This document shows positions 1 to 7,485 of a stretch of DNA of 36,838 bases, in pieces; the first letter of the stretch is position 1, and each line of letters begins with the position of its first letter. This stretch comes from an uncultured Eubacteriales bacterium (GTDB lineage Bacteria > Bacillota > Clostridia > Oscillospirales > Oscillospiraceae). Under the pieces are notes generated by a model. The model saw nothing but the letters and a program-made list of their open reading frames with translations. It made no database searches and was not told where the DNA came from. The stretch covers positions 1 to 36,838 of the forward strand of contig URDK01000020.1 of NCBI GenBank assembly GCA_900546485.1, in the 5' to 3' direction. The position numbers and the translations under genes were made by a program.

Positions 1-22
1 GGGTTTCCCCCTCGGACCCCCT

Positions 23-144
23 TCCTGATCTTTGATAAGCATCAGGAGGTTCCGCGCTCTGCGGAGCGCGGGCAGGGGCTCTGCCCCTGCACCCCGCCAC
101 CTTTGAAAAGGTGGACGAAACTTTCAAACGCGCGCGGAGCGCGC
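23..144. repeat. Multi-hairpin intergenic element (REP-like)
   Basis: Five inverted repeats stand almost end to end. The stems are 23-29/41-47, 52-59/64-71 (8 bp, TGCG loop), 72-79/83-90 (8 bp, TCT loop), 97-103/108-114 (7 bp, TGAA loop) and the GC-only 130-135/139-144. No coding potential is convincing. The density of perfect hairpins suggests a repeated intergenic element of the kind that recurs through gut Clostridia genomes, but no second copy lies in this window, so the repeat status is inference. It sits directly downstream of the regulator at 154-861 and may also serve as its transcript end. The window begins inside or next to it, so its left limit is unknown. Confidence 0.5.
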
Positions 145-153
145 AGCGGGACC

Positions 154-861
154 TTACAGGTTCACGTTTTCGAGATAGTGGTCGAAAAGCGCGTTGAGAT
201 AGTTCGCCGCGTCCTCGCCGCGACCGTTATCGATCAGCTCGATGATATGCATGCCCTGCTCATAAAGCGCCTTCTCGCCCCAGAAGCGGGCGGAAGATTC
301 CCACAGCACACTCCCCACGCCGCGGAAGGCATTCATTATGAGCGGGAAAAGCTGATTCCCCGAAAGCGTGCAGATCTTGTAGTGAAAACGTGCAAGCGCC
401 GCCGCTACCTCGGCCGTCGTCGGCGACAACTGGCTCGCCGCTTCAAACTCCGCCATCATCGAGCGGAGCTCTTCCATGTCCTTCTCACTGTGGTGCCGCC
501 CAAGCCTTATGAGCGATCCGCCCTCTATCGCACTGCGCAGCTCCACTATCGAAACAACCATCTGCCGGTCAAGCTTCCCGCCGTTGTAGCGGAGTATCGC
601 ATTGAGCGTCTCCAGATTTCCCGTCTCGGCAAAGTCCGCAACAACAGTTCCGCGCCGGGGCGTCACCTCTATGAAGCCCATGCGCGCAAGATCCTCAAGA
701 CCAAGATGTACGATGGTCTTGCTTATCTTCATCTGCTCTGCAAGATCCCGCTCGGAGGGCAGCCTGTCGCCGGGCTTGAGCGTTCCGGAAAATATCATGC
801 CTTCTATGCGCTCTATGAAAAGCTCCTTTATGGTAGGCGCAACTATCTGTCCAAAATCCAA
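154..861 (-). CDS. FadR/GntR-family transcriptional regulator
   Basis: A 235-residue one-component regulator. The N-terminal winged helix-turn-helix has the GntR signature (LKPGDRLPSERDLAEQ, then KTIVHLGLEDLARMGFIEV), and an all-helical FCD-type ligand domain follows, with the usual RFH...SGN segment about two thirds along. FCD domains usually bind small carboxylates through metal-coordinating His residues; the ligand here cannot be told. The start chosen is TTG at 861, because AAGGAGG lies 8 bases upstream (about 870-876). The longer reading from TTG at 885 would put that Shine-Dalgarno site inside the gene. It is monocistronic, with no neighbouring metabolic gene to indicate a regulon. The family call is secure; the biological role is unknown. 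Confidence 0.85.
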   Translation of the reverse strand: MDFGQIVAPTIKELFIERIEGMIFSGTLKPGDRLPSERDLAEQMKISKTIVHLGLEDLARMGFIEVTPRRGTVVADFAETGNLETLNAILRYNGGKLDRQMVVSIVELRSAIEGGSLIRLGRHHSEKDMEELRSMMAEFEAASQLSPTTAEVAAALARFHYKICTLSGNQLFPLIMNAFRGVGSVLWESSARFWGEKALYEQGMHIIELIDNGRGEDAANYLNALFDHYLENVNL

Positions 862-889
862 ATGCAGGCCCTCCTTTCTGGTCAAACCA

Positions 890-918
890 ATAGTATCACG
901 CCCCGGCGGTCATAACAA
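890..918 (-). promoter_or_regulatory. Candidate promoter of the GntR-type gene
   Basis: On the minus strand TTGTTA (913-918) is followed after 17 bases by TACTAT (890-895) with an extended -10 TG. The hexamers match consensus only moderately, but position and spacing fit the gene starting at 861. Confidence 0.35.
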
Positions 919-938
919 GCCCCGGGGCGAAAAAAGTT

Positions 939-981
939 AAAAAAAGGACGCGCGGCATAGCGTTCGTTCTGCCGCGCGTCC
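939..981 (-). terminator. Rho-independent terminator, minus-strand reading
   Basis: A perfect 12-bp stem (946-957 with 970-981) and a 12-base loop are followed on the minus strand by seven T residues (939-945) and then a second T-rich run. It is a strong terminator for a minus-strand transcript arriving from the right. The permease gene at 1316-2500 has its own hairpin at 1244-1272, so this one may end a separate short transcript from 985-1243. Confidence 0.65.
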
Positions 982-984
982 TCT

Positions 985-1243
985 TTTCCGCGCCGCCGCG
1001 GGATTTGGACGGCTCAGGCTGGTCCGGCCTCGGACGTGGGAAGCGGTGAGAGCTCCGTTCCCGCAAAAAACGGCCCTCTGCACCGGCGTCTCCGGCCCCG
1101 CCATGCCTTCTCTCGTCCTCACCTCCGCATCTTTGCGGCCGCACCCGCCGGCTCTGCCCAAAGCCCCGGGCACATGGATTGGACTTACTCAACTGCGGCG
1201 ATCAGGTCAAATCAACCGCCTATTGATAAAAATATATCACAAA
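985..1243. other. Structured intergenic stretch, no gene assigned
   Basis: About 260 bases between two minus-strand terminators, with no convincing protein. The minus-strand reading frame that crosses it also runs through the terminator at 939-981 and is Arg/Gly-rich, so it is probably not coding. Several short hairpins can be drawn on the minus strand: the region of 1149-1164 (GGCTTT/AGAGCC type), CCGCA/TGCGG near 1126-1139, and GTCCG/CGGAC near 1022-1035. No match to SRP RNA, tmRNA, RNase P, T-box or cobalamin motifs was recognised by eye. A small non-coding RNA read leftward is possible. Confidence 0.3.
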
Positions 1244-1272
1244 GCGCCCGTTTTATCAAGAAAAACGGGCGC
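1244..1272 (-). terminator. Terminator of the AI-2E family permease gene
   Basis: An 11-bp perfect stem (GCGCCCGTTTT at 1244-1254 with its complement at 1262-1272) lies 43 bases past the permease stop. On the minus strand it is followed by TTTGTGATATATTTTT. The U-run is interrupted, so efficiency is uncertain. Confidence 0.55.
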
Positions 1273-1315
1273 TTCTTCCAATTTTGTATATATGCACATA
1301 AGTCTTGGTCAGACC

Positions 1316-2500
1316 TTAGACCACAGCGTTTTCCTTGCGCTTCTGCCTGGAATCCACAGCCTCGCGCAGCAGGGCGTAAAGCAGCGCGCACACCGGCACG
1401 CCGAGAAGGGAGCCGAGCACGCCGCAGATGTTGCCGCCGACGATGACCGCGCAGAACACTGCGACGCCCGGAAGGCCAACGGATTTGCCCACGATACGCG
1501 GGTAGATGAAGGCCCCGTCGACCTGCTGTATGGCAAGCACCATGACGATGAAGAGAAGGGCTTTTATGGGGCTTACGATGAGTATCAGCAGCGCTCCGAT
1601 GACCTCGCCGATGAATGAACCGACCATCGGCACGAGCGAGGTCACACCAATGACCACGGAGATGACCTCGGGGTAAGGGAAGCGGAATATGCGCATACCG
1701 ATGTAACAGAGTATGCCGAGGATGCAGGAGTCGGTGAACTGCCCGGCCACGAAATTCGAGAAGGTCTCCGAAGCCATGGAAGCTATGCGGCTGATGGTGG
1801 AAGATGCCTTCTGCGGGAGGAACGCGTCTATGCAGCGCTTCACGAAGCGGCCTATGCGCTCCTTCTGCGCGAGGATGTAGACGGCGACTATGAGTCCGAG
1901 GAAGGTGTTCATTACCGTGCTGATAACTGAGCCGCCCACGTCCGTCACGGTGCTGACCACGGAAGAGCCGGTGCTGGCCACGGAGCCCGAGACGTTGGTC
2001 GAGCCCTCCTTGAGGTAGGTAGTGAGGTCGGAAAAGACCTGCTCCCAGTTTACGTTGAACTCCTCGAGCGCATCGAGCGTGATGCCGAAGCCGGCGAGGA
2101 ATTCCCTCAGCCACTGCACGGCAGAATTGATATAGTCCGGCAGCTGGGATGCCACCTCGGCAACGGTGGCGGTCAACTGCGGCAGGATGACGGCGATGAG
2201 GATTATTATCACGCCCAGGGTCACGACGAGCGCGCAGACGAGCGAGACCGGACGGCGCAGCTTCCGGACATACGGCCGTCTGTCCTCGGACATGCCGTAA
2301 AACGCCCGGTTTTCAAAGAGCTTGAGCGGCACGTTGAGCACAAAGGCCATGGCAAGGCCGGTTATGACGACGCCGAAGATATTCCACACCGTCGCTATCG
2401 CGCCGTATATGGCCGCCAGATTCTGCGCGGCGGTGTAAAGCACCACGGCGAAGGTGATTATGAGAAGTATCGTTCGGACGCTTTTGCGGTCTAGCTTCAT
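1316..2500 (-). CDS. AI-2E family transporter (PF01594-type permease)
   Basis: A 394-residue polytopic membrane protein. The N-terminus has two hydrophobic segments (about 10-30 and 40-55), a third follows near 85-110, then a soluble loop and a cluster of C-terminal helices. The segment around GSFIGEVIGALL and the following IQQVDGAFIYPRIVG is typical of the AI-2E exporter/YdbI/YtvI/YrrI superfamily. Members have been linked to quorum-signal export, Na+/H+ exchange or sporulation; the substrate cannot be predicted here. The ATG at 2500 is preceded by GGAGGAGG, so the start is firm. It has its own promoter (2531-2559) and a downstream hairpin, which points to a single-gene unit. Confidence 0.85.
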   Translation of the reverse strand: MKLDRKSVRTILLIITFAVVLYTAAQNLAAIYGAIATVWNIFGVVITGLAMAFVLNVPLKLFENRAFYGMSEDRRPYVRKLRRPVSLVCALVVTLGVIIILIAVILPQLTATVAEVASQLPDYINSAVQWLREFLAGFGITLDALEEFNVNWEQVFSDLTTYLKEGSTNVSGSVASTGSSVVSTVTDVGGSVISTVMNTFLGLIVAVYILAQKERIGRFVKRCIDAFLPQKASSTISRIASMASETFSNFVAGQFTDSCILGILCYIGMRIFRFPYPEVISVVIGVTSLVPMVGSFIGEVIGALLILIVSPIKALLFIVMVLAIQQVDGAFIYPRIVGKSVGLPGVAVFCAVIVGGNICGVLGSLLGVPVCALLYALLREAVDSRQKRKENAVV

Positions 2501-2530
2501 GCTTCGCCTCCTCCACGTCTAATCGTTACC

Positions 2531-2559
2531 ATAATACACAGAAATCAACCCCGTATCAA
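2531..2559 (-). promoter_or_regulatory. Promoter of the AI-2E family gene
   Basis: Minus strand: TTGATA (2554-2559), a 17-base spacer, then TATTAT (2531-2536), about 30 bases before the ATG at 2500. Hexamers and spacing are good for a housekeeping sigma factor. Confidence 0.6.
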
Positions 2560-2579
2560 GCCATTTTTGATAGGGCAAA

Positions 2580-2604
2580 GCCCCGGCTCGATTCAAGCCG
2601 GGGC
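2580..2604 (-). terminator. Terminator downstream of the foldase gene
   Basis: A perfect 9-bp GC-rich stem (GCCCCGGCT at 2580-2588, complement at 2596-2604) starts 8 bases past the stop codon of the gene at 2612-3772. Only TTT follows on the minus strand, so it may be a weak or partial terminator. Confidence 0.5.
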
Positions 2605-2611
2605 CTTGAGT

Positions 2612-3772
2612 TCAGGCGATGCCGAGCAGGGAATTGAAGTCGAGCTCCTCAAAGCCGGGCTCCCAGACTATCTCAGCGCCGGCTATCCATCCGTTTATCT
2701 GGTCGTCATAGAGCAGGGCGGCGGCAACGGCGCGCAGGTCGTAGGGCGTGCCGGTGGAGTCGTACTGCATGACGGAGTCGTCGGGGCTGGTGGTCTCGCG
2801 CAGGATGAGGTGATAGCCGAAGCTGGACTCGACTATGTCGCTGAGTTGGCCGGGCTCAAGAGCCGCGGTGGCCTCAGAGAACTCGGAGACCATCTCGCCG
2901 GAGGTGAAGCAGTATCCGTTGGGGTAGGCCGCAAGACCGGTGTCCTCGCTCTTTTCCTGCATGAGCGTGTCGAAGGCGGTCTCCAGCTCCTCGCCGGTCT
3001 TGCCCTCGAGCTGGGCGCGGATATCCTCCATCTCGGCGAGCTTCTCGGCCTTGGCCGCATCGTCGAGGGCGTTGCCCTCCTCGTCGGTGGTGAGGATGAG
3101 TATGTGCTTGGCGCTCATGTAGCCGTACTCGTCGGCAAAGGCAAGTACCTGCTCGTCGGTCAGATTTTCGCCGCCGGCGCCGTAGATGGTCGCATAGGTG
3201 CGGGAATAGAGCGCAGCCATGCGGTTCATGTAGTCGTAGAGCTCACGGCTGACGTAGTTCTGCTCCAGAACCTCAAAGAGCTCCTCCTCGGTGCCGTCCT
3301 CGCCCACAAGCTCGGCGATGTCGCTCTCAAGCAGGGCAGCGATGGCGGCCTCGTCCTCCTCGGTGAGCGTGACACCCTCGGCGGCGGCGTTCACCTCAAG
3401 GGCATGGTACTGCACGGCATAGTTCTTGGCCTCGTCGGCTATGACGCCGCCGACGGTGGAGTTCTCGTCATAGATATAGGGCACAGAGAAGTCCGAAACG
3501 GCGCCGAAGGTGCCGGAATACTGGCTGTAGCAGTAGTAGAGCCAGTAGAAATACTCGCCCCAGGTGACGGGGGAGCCGTCCACGGTCATCACCGTGGTAT
3601 CGAGGTCATAGGCGGCGCGGGCGCCGTCCCAGTCGAGGTCGACGGTCTCACCGCTGGCCGCAGGGCTGGACTCGGGAGAGGCAGAAGGGTCAGCTTCCCC
3701 AGCGCTGCCGCAGCCGGAGAGCAGCGCCAGCACAAGGGCGGCGCAAAGTGTGATAGATACGAGCTTTTTCAT
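2612..3772 (-). CDS. PrsA/SurA-like peptidyl-prolyl isomerase lipoprotein
   Basis: A 386-residue secreted lipoprotein. The start at 3772 gives MKKLVS, a hydrophobic core and the lipobox LLSGC with Cys21; a longer in-frame reading would bury this signal peptide. GGAGG lies 6 bases upstream. The PpiC-type parvulin domain occupies roughly residues 230-350 (YMSAKHILI early, FGYHLILRE late), preceded by a helical SurA_N-like chaperone region. It would act outside the membrane, folding exported proteins. It starts two bases after the mfd stop, so it is almost certainly co-transcribed with, and perhaps translationally coupled to, mfd. That pairing of a repair translocase with an export foldase is also seen in other Firmicutes. 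Confidence 0.88.
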   Translation of the reverse strand: MKKLVSITLCAALVLALLSGCGSAGEADPSASPESSPAASGETVDLDWDGARAAYDLDTTVMTVDGSPVTWGEYFYWLYYCYSQYSGTFGAVSDFSVPYIYDENSTVGGVIADEAKNYAVQYHALEVNAAAEGVTLTEEDEAAIAALLESDIAELVGEDGTEEELFEVLEQNYVSRELYDYMNRMAALYSRTYATIYGAGGENLTDEQVLAFADEYGYMSAKHILILTTDEEGNALDDAAKAEKLAEMEDIRAQLEGKTGEELETAFDTLMQEKSEDTGLAAYPNGYCFTSGEMVSEFSEATAALEPGQLSDIVESSFGYHLILRETTSPDDSVMQYDSTGTPYDLRAVAAALLYDDQINGWIAGAEIVWEPGFEELDFNSLLGIA

Positions 3773-3773
3773 T

Positions 3774-6700
3774 TTATCCTCCTTGGTTTGCGTTCTCATT
3801 CTTATCCGTCGAGGCCCAGGCGGCGGCGAAGCGGGAGGCCTCGTCGAGCACCCTGGCCTTGGGCGGGAGCTTGAGCGATATTCTGGGCACGGAGCCGGCC
3901 TCAACGCGTAGGCGGCCCTTGTATTCGGGCCGGGCGTAGAGCTCCGAGACCCGGGCCATGTCGAACTCCGCGAGAGTGAAGCGCAGCGTTCCGGCCTTCT
4001 GGGAGATGTCCGTGATACCGGCGCGCCCCGCCTCGCCGCGCAGCAGCGCCACGCGTACCAGCGCCGTTACGGCGTCGGGCGGCTCGCCAAAGCGGTCGAT
4101 GAGCTCGTCAAGCACGTCGTCCGCATCCGCTTCCGTGCGGATAAGCGCTATGCGGCGGTAGAGGTCCATGCGCTGCTCCGAGGAGGCGACGTAGCTCTCC
4201 GGGATGTTGGCGGAGATGGCGAGGTCCGCGGTGGAGCTCGCGCGGCTCACGGGCTTTTCGCCCTTCTCCTCCAGGACGGCCTCCTCCAGGAGCTTGAGAT
4301 ACATGTCGTAGCCGACGTCGATGAGGTGGCCGGACTGCTCGGCGCCGAGCAGGTTGCCCGCGCCGCGTATCTCGAGGTCGCGCATGGCGATGCGGAAGCC
4401 GGAGTTGAACTCGGCGAACTCGCGTATAGCCTCCAGCCGCTTTTCGGCGATCTCGGTCAGCGACTTGTCGCGCTTGAAGGTAAGGTAGGCACTGGCCCTG
4501 CGTGTGGAGCGGCCCACGCGGCCGCGTATCTGGTGCAGCTGGGCCAGTCCCAGCTTGTCCGCGTCCTCTATTATGAGCGTATTCACGTTCGGGATATCTA
4601 TGCCTGTTTCAATTATCGTCGTGCACACGAGCACCTGAACGTGGCCCTCGACCATGTCCTCCATGACGCGGGAGAGCTGCTCCTCGTCCATTTTTCCGTG
4701 GGCCACGGCTACGGCGGCGCCGTCGAGCATCTCGGCGATGCGCATGGCGGTACGCTCGATGTTGTCCACACGGTTGTGGAGATAGTACACCTGCCCGCCG
4801 CGATTGAATTCGCGCCGCATCGCGTCCGCGAGGACGCCCCAGTCGTGCTCCATGACGAAGGTCTGCACCGGAAGTCTGTCCTGCGGCGGCTCCTCTATCG
4901 TGGACATGTCGCGTATGCCCGCGAGGGCCATGTTCAGTGTCCGCGGTATCGGCGTGGCTGAGAGCGTGAGCACGTCCACCTGACGAGAGAGCTCCTTGAT
5001 ATGTTCCTTGTGCGAAACGCCGAAGCGCTGCTCCTCGTCCACTATGAGCAGGCCCAGGCGCTTGAACTCAACGTCCTTCTGCAGCAGCCGGTGCGTGCCG
5101 ATGACTAGGTCGCACTTGCCGCTCTTGAGGTCCGAGAGCGTGGAGCGCATCTGCGCCGGGGTGCGGAAGCGGCTCATGACCTGTATGTCGACGGGATAGC
5201 CGAAAAAGCGCTGCACGGCGGTCTGATAGTGCTGCTGGGCGAGCACGGTGGTAGGCACGAGTATGGCCGCCTGCTTTCCGCCGAGGATGCACTTCATCAC
5301 GGCGCGCAATGCGACCTCGGTCTTGCCGTAGCCCACGTCGCCGCAGAGCAGGCGGTCCATGGGCACGGGTTTTTCCATGTCCTCTTTTATCTCCCGGATG
5401 CAGCGGAGCTGGTCGTCCGTCTCCTCAAAGCCGAAGCGCTCCTCGAATTCCGTCTGCCAGGGCGAGTCGGGCGGGAAGGCGAAGCCCTCCTGGCGGCTGC
5501 GCTCTGCATAGAGCTTTATGAGGCCTTGGGCCAGCTCCTTGGCGGCGGCCTTGGCGCGGGTCTTGGTCCGCTGCCACTCCGCTCCGCCGAGCTTGGAGAG
5601 CCGCACGGGCTTATCCTCGCCCGCGCCGACATATTTTGTCACAAGGTCCAGCTGCGTGGCCGGGACGTAGAGGCTGTCCGTGCCCGCGTAGCTAATCTTT
5701 ATGTAGTCCTTCTCCGCTCCGTCCACGGGTATGCGGACAACGCCCGCAAAGCGGCCTATACCGTGCTGTTCATGCACCACGAGGTCGCCTACGGCGAGGT
5801 CGGCGCAGGAATCTATTTTCTCTCCTACGGCCTTTTTACGGCGTTTCTGGCGCCTCAGGCCCGCGCCCATGATCTGGGTATCCGTAAGCACTGCGAGGCG
5901 CAGTGTGGGGTACTCCATGCCCGCAGAGAGGCCTCCTGAGGTGACGGAGCACTGTTCAGGTCCAGGAAGGCGGCCTATGTTCTCCGCGGCCGAAGCGCGG
6001 ACGCCGGCCTTTTGCAGCATCTCCGTGAGTATGTTCGCCCGGCGCATGTCTCCTGCGAGAAGCAAAACGCCAAAGCCATTATCAAGATACTGCCCCGCGT
6101 CCTCCGCTGCCTGCTGGGCGGAACCGGCGTAGGAGGGCAGCTGCTTTGCCTGTATGCCCGTCACGCTCCCCGTCGGCAGGGGGTAGCGGCCGGCGGCGAA
6201 GGCGTCCGCCATATATACGGGGCGGCCGCTCATGCGCTCGAGCACCGCGTGCTCGGCAAGACAGAAGTCCTCAGCCTTCGAGAGCATGCGCCCGGCGGAG
6301 ACAAGCTCCTCCACGTCGTGCGCTATCTGCGCGGAATAGTCCTTCGCCCGGTCCATAAAGCGCCCGGGCTGGTCGAGAATTATGGCCGCGCCCTCGGGGA
6401 CGTAATCGAGCGCACAGGCGCTCTCGCCGTAGATGAGGGCCTCGTACCGGTCGGCGGCGCGCAGTTCGGCCCCGGCGGAGAGGCGCTCTGCGTCCTCACG
6501 CAGAGTCTCGGCCAGACGAGTGGAGCCCTTGCGCTCTGCGCGGGCGGCCAGCTTTTCAAGTTCCGCGGCCAGCGCGGAGGCCCCTCCCTTACACAGTGAG
6601 GGCAGCGTTTCCGCCGCGGGCAGGACGGTGCAGCCTTTGAGGTCCTCCGTCCGGCGCTGGCTGCCGGTGTCGAAGCAGGAGATGGAGTCTATCTCGTCCC

Positions 6701-7292
6701 CCCAGAACTCCACGCGCACGGGCTGGAGATGAGCAGGGGAGAAGAAGTCGAGTATGCCGCCGCGTCGCGAGAACTGGCCCGGACCCTCTACCTGCACGGC
6801 GCGGGAGTAGCCGCAGCGCAAAAGCGCGTCCTCTGCGTCGGCCGGGTCGAGGCGGCTCTTCATGTCTATGCTGAAGGCCGCGCGGCGGAAGGCCTCCGGC
6901 GGCATCGCACGCTGGAAGAGACCCTGAGCCGTGATTATAGTGATGTGCGCGCCGTTTATGAGCTCATTTAGCGCGCCGAGACGGCGCTGCTCGGTCTGAC
7001 GCGAGACGGCGTCGGCGGAGATGAAGACATATTCGCGCCCGGTGAGCACAACAGGCCGCTCGCCCGTGAAGGCGGCGATATCCACGGCGAGAGCGTCTGC
7101 CGCCGCCTCGTCCGGCGTGAGCAGCACGACGGGCGCGCCGGTCCTGAGATAAAGCGCCGCAGCAAACTGCGCCCTGTGTACGCCGGAGAGCCCGGTTATG
7201 AGCGCAGGAAAGCCGCCTCTCTCTCCCGGAAGGGGGAGGGCGGCAGCCTCAGGTATGTCGAAAAACGCTTTTGCGAGAATCGTGATGTCCAT
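3774..7292 (-). CDS. mfd: Transcription-repair coupling factor Mfd
   Basis: A 1172-residue superfamily-2 DNA translocase that removes stalled RNA polymerase from damaged DNA and recruits UvrA. In order: an N-terminal UvrB-like module (GQFSRRGGILDFF), the polymerase-interaction domain (VHEQHGIGRFAG), Walker A GDVGYGKTE, the DEEQ box in LIVDEEQRFGV, motif III SATPIPRTLNMAL, the TRG-type translocation region with QIRGRVGRS, and the C-terminal D7 domain. The length is normal for the family. The start chosen is ATG at 7292. The GTG at 7298 lies upstream of the predicted transcription start, and no Shine-Dalgarno site precedes either codon. Mfd sits immediately left of dnaA, where rpmH-rnpA-yidC usually lie. 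Confidence 0.96.
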   Translation of the reverse strand: MDITILAKAFFDIPEAAALPLPGERGGFPALITGLSGVHRAQFAAALYLRTGAPVVLLTPDEAAADALAVDIAAFTGERPVVLTGREYVFISADAVSRQTEQRRLGALNELINGAHITIITAQGLFQRAMPPEAFRRAAFSIDMKSRLDPADAEDALLRCGYSRAVQVEGPGQFSRRGGILDFFSPAHLQPVRVEFWGDEIDSISCFDTGSQRRTEDLKGCTVLPAAETLPSLCKGGASALAAELEKLAARAERKGSTRLAETLREDAERLSAGAELRAADRYEALIYGESACALDYVPEGAAIILDQPGRFMDRAKDYSAQIAHDVEELVSAGRMLSKAEDFCLAEHAVLERMSGRPVYMADAFAAGRYPLPTGSVTGIQAKQLPSYAGSAQQAAEDAGQYLDNGFGVLLLAGDMRRANILTEMLQKAGVRASAAENIGRLPGPEQCSVTSGGLSAGMEYPTLRLAVLTDTQIMGAGLRRQKRRKKAVGEKIDSCADLAVGDLVVHEQHGIGRFAGVVRIPVDGAEKDYIKISYAGTDSLYVPATQLDLVTKYVGAGEDKPVRLSKLGGAEWQRTKTRAKAAAKELAQGLIKLYAERSRQEGFAFPPDSPWQTEFEERFGFEETDDQLRCIREIKEDMEKPVPMDRLLCGDVGYGKTEVALRAVMKCILGGKQAAILVPTTVLAQQHYQTAVQRFFGYPVDIQVMSRFRTPAQMRSTLSDLKSGKCDLVIGTHRLLQKDVEFKRLGLLIVDEEQRFGVSHKEHIKELSRQVDVLTLSATPIPRTLNMALAGIRDMSTIEEPPQDRLPVQTFVMEHDWGVLADAMRREFNRGGQVYYLHNRVDNIERTAMRIAEMLDGAAVAVAHGKMDEEQLSRVMEDMVEGHVQVLVCTTIIETGIDIPNVNTLIIEDADKLGLAQLHQIRGRVGRSTRRASAYLTFKRDKSLTEIAEKRLEAIREFAEFNSGFRIAMRDLEIRGAGNLLGAEQSGHLIDVGYDMYLKLLEEAVLEEKGEKPVSRASSTADLAISANIPESYVASSEQRMDLYRRIALIRTEADADDVLDELIDRFGEPPDAVTALVRVALLRGEAGRAGITDISQKAGTLRFTLAEFDMARVSELYARPEYKGRLRVEAGSVPRISLKLPPKARVLDEASRFAAAWASTDKNENANQGG

Positions 7293-7301
7293 AACCACTG
7301 C

Positions 7302-7330
7302 ATTATACCAGAGCTTTCTGTCAAATTCAA
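7302..7330 (-). promoter_or_regulatory. mfd promoter, near-leaderless
   Basis: Minus strand: TTGAAT (7325-7330), a 17-base spacer and TATAAT (7302-7307) with an extended -10 TG. Expected transcription start is near 7295, only 2-5 bases before the mfd ATG at 7292. The -35 hexamer is identical to that of the tetR promoter at 32884-32912. Confidence 0.7.
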
Positions 7331-7392
7331 TAATATCAGGTCGTCCCGGCGGCCTCTATACTATTATTTAATTAAATATTGCCGGCGAGGCC

Positions 7393-7421
7393 TAGACAAA
7401 ACCTAAAAGTGTTATTATAAT
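7393..7421 (+). promoter_or_regulatory. dnaA promoter
   Basis: TAGACA (7393-7398), a 17-base spacer and TATAAT (7416-7421); expected start near 7428, giving a leader of about 58 bases. The preceding 7355-7380 stretch is very AT-rich (TTTAATTAAATATT) and could be an UP-like or origin-associated element. Confidence 0.65.
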
Positions 7422-7441
7422 AGGTGTAGAATCAAATAAGT

Positions 7442-7470
7442 ATGCGCCCCTCCAAGGAGGGCGCATTTTT
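7442..7470 (+). terminator. Terminator-like hairpin in the dnaA leader
   Basis: ATGCGCCC (7442-7449) pairs with GGGCGCAT (7459-7466), the stem is extended by TCC/GGA around a bulged C, and five T residues follow (7466-7470). It lies between the dnaA promoter and the dnaA Shine-Dalgarno site (GGGGGA, 7475-7480). No plus-strand gene upstream needs termination, so it may act as an attenuator or as an mRNA 5' stabiliser. Confidence 0.55.
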
Positions 7471-7485
7471 CTGAGGGGGAAAAAG

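Noticed and set aside
896..1192. A 98-codon minus-strand frame in the left intergenic stretch
   Set aside because: It reads through the 939-981 terminator hairpin and has no recognisable sequence or ribosome site.
2567..3874. A 435-codon plus-strand frame opposite the foldase gene
   Set aside because: Shadow of the lipoprotein gene; Gly/Val-rich with no motif.
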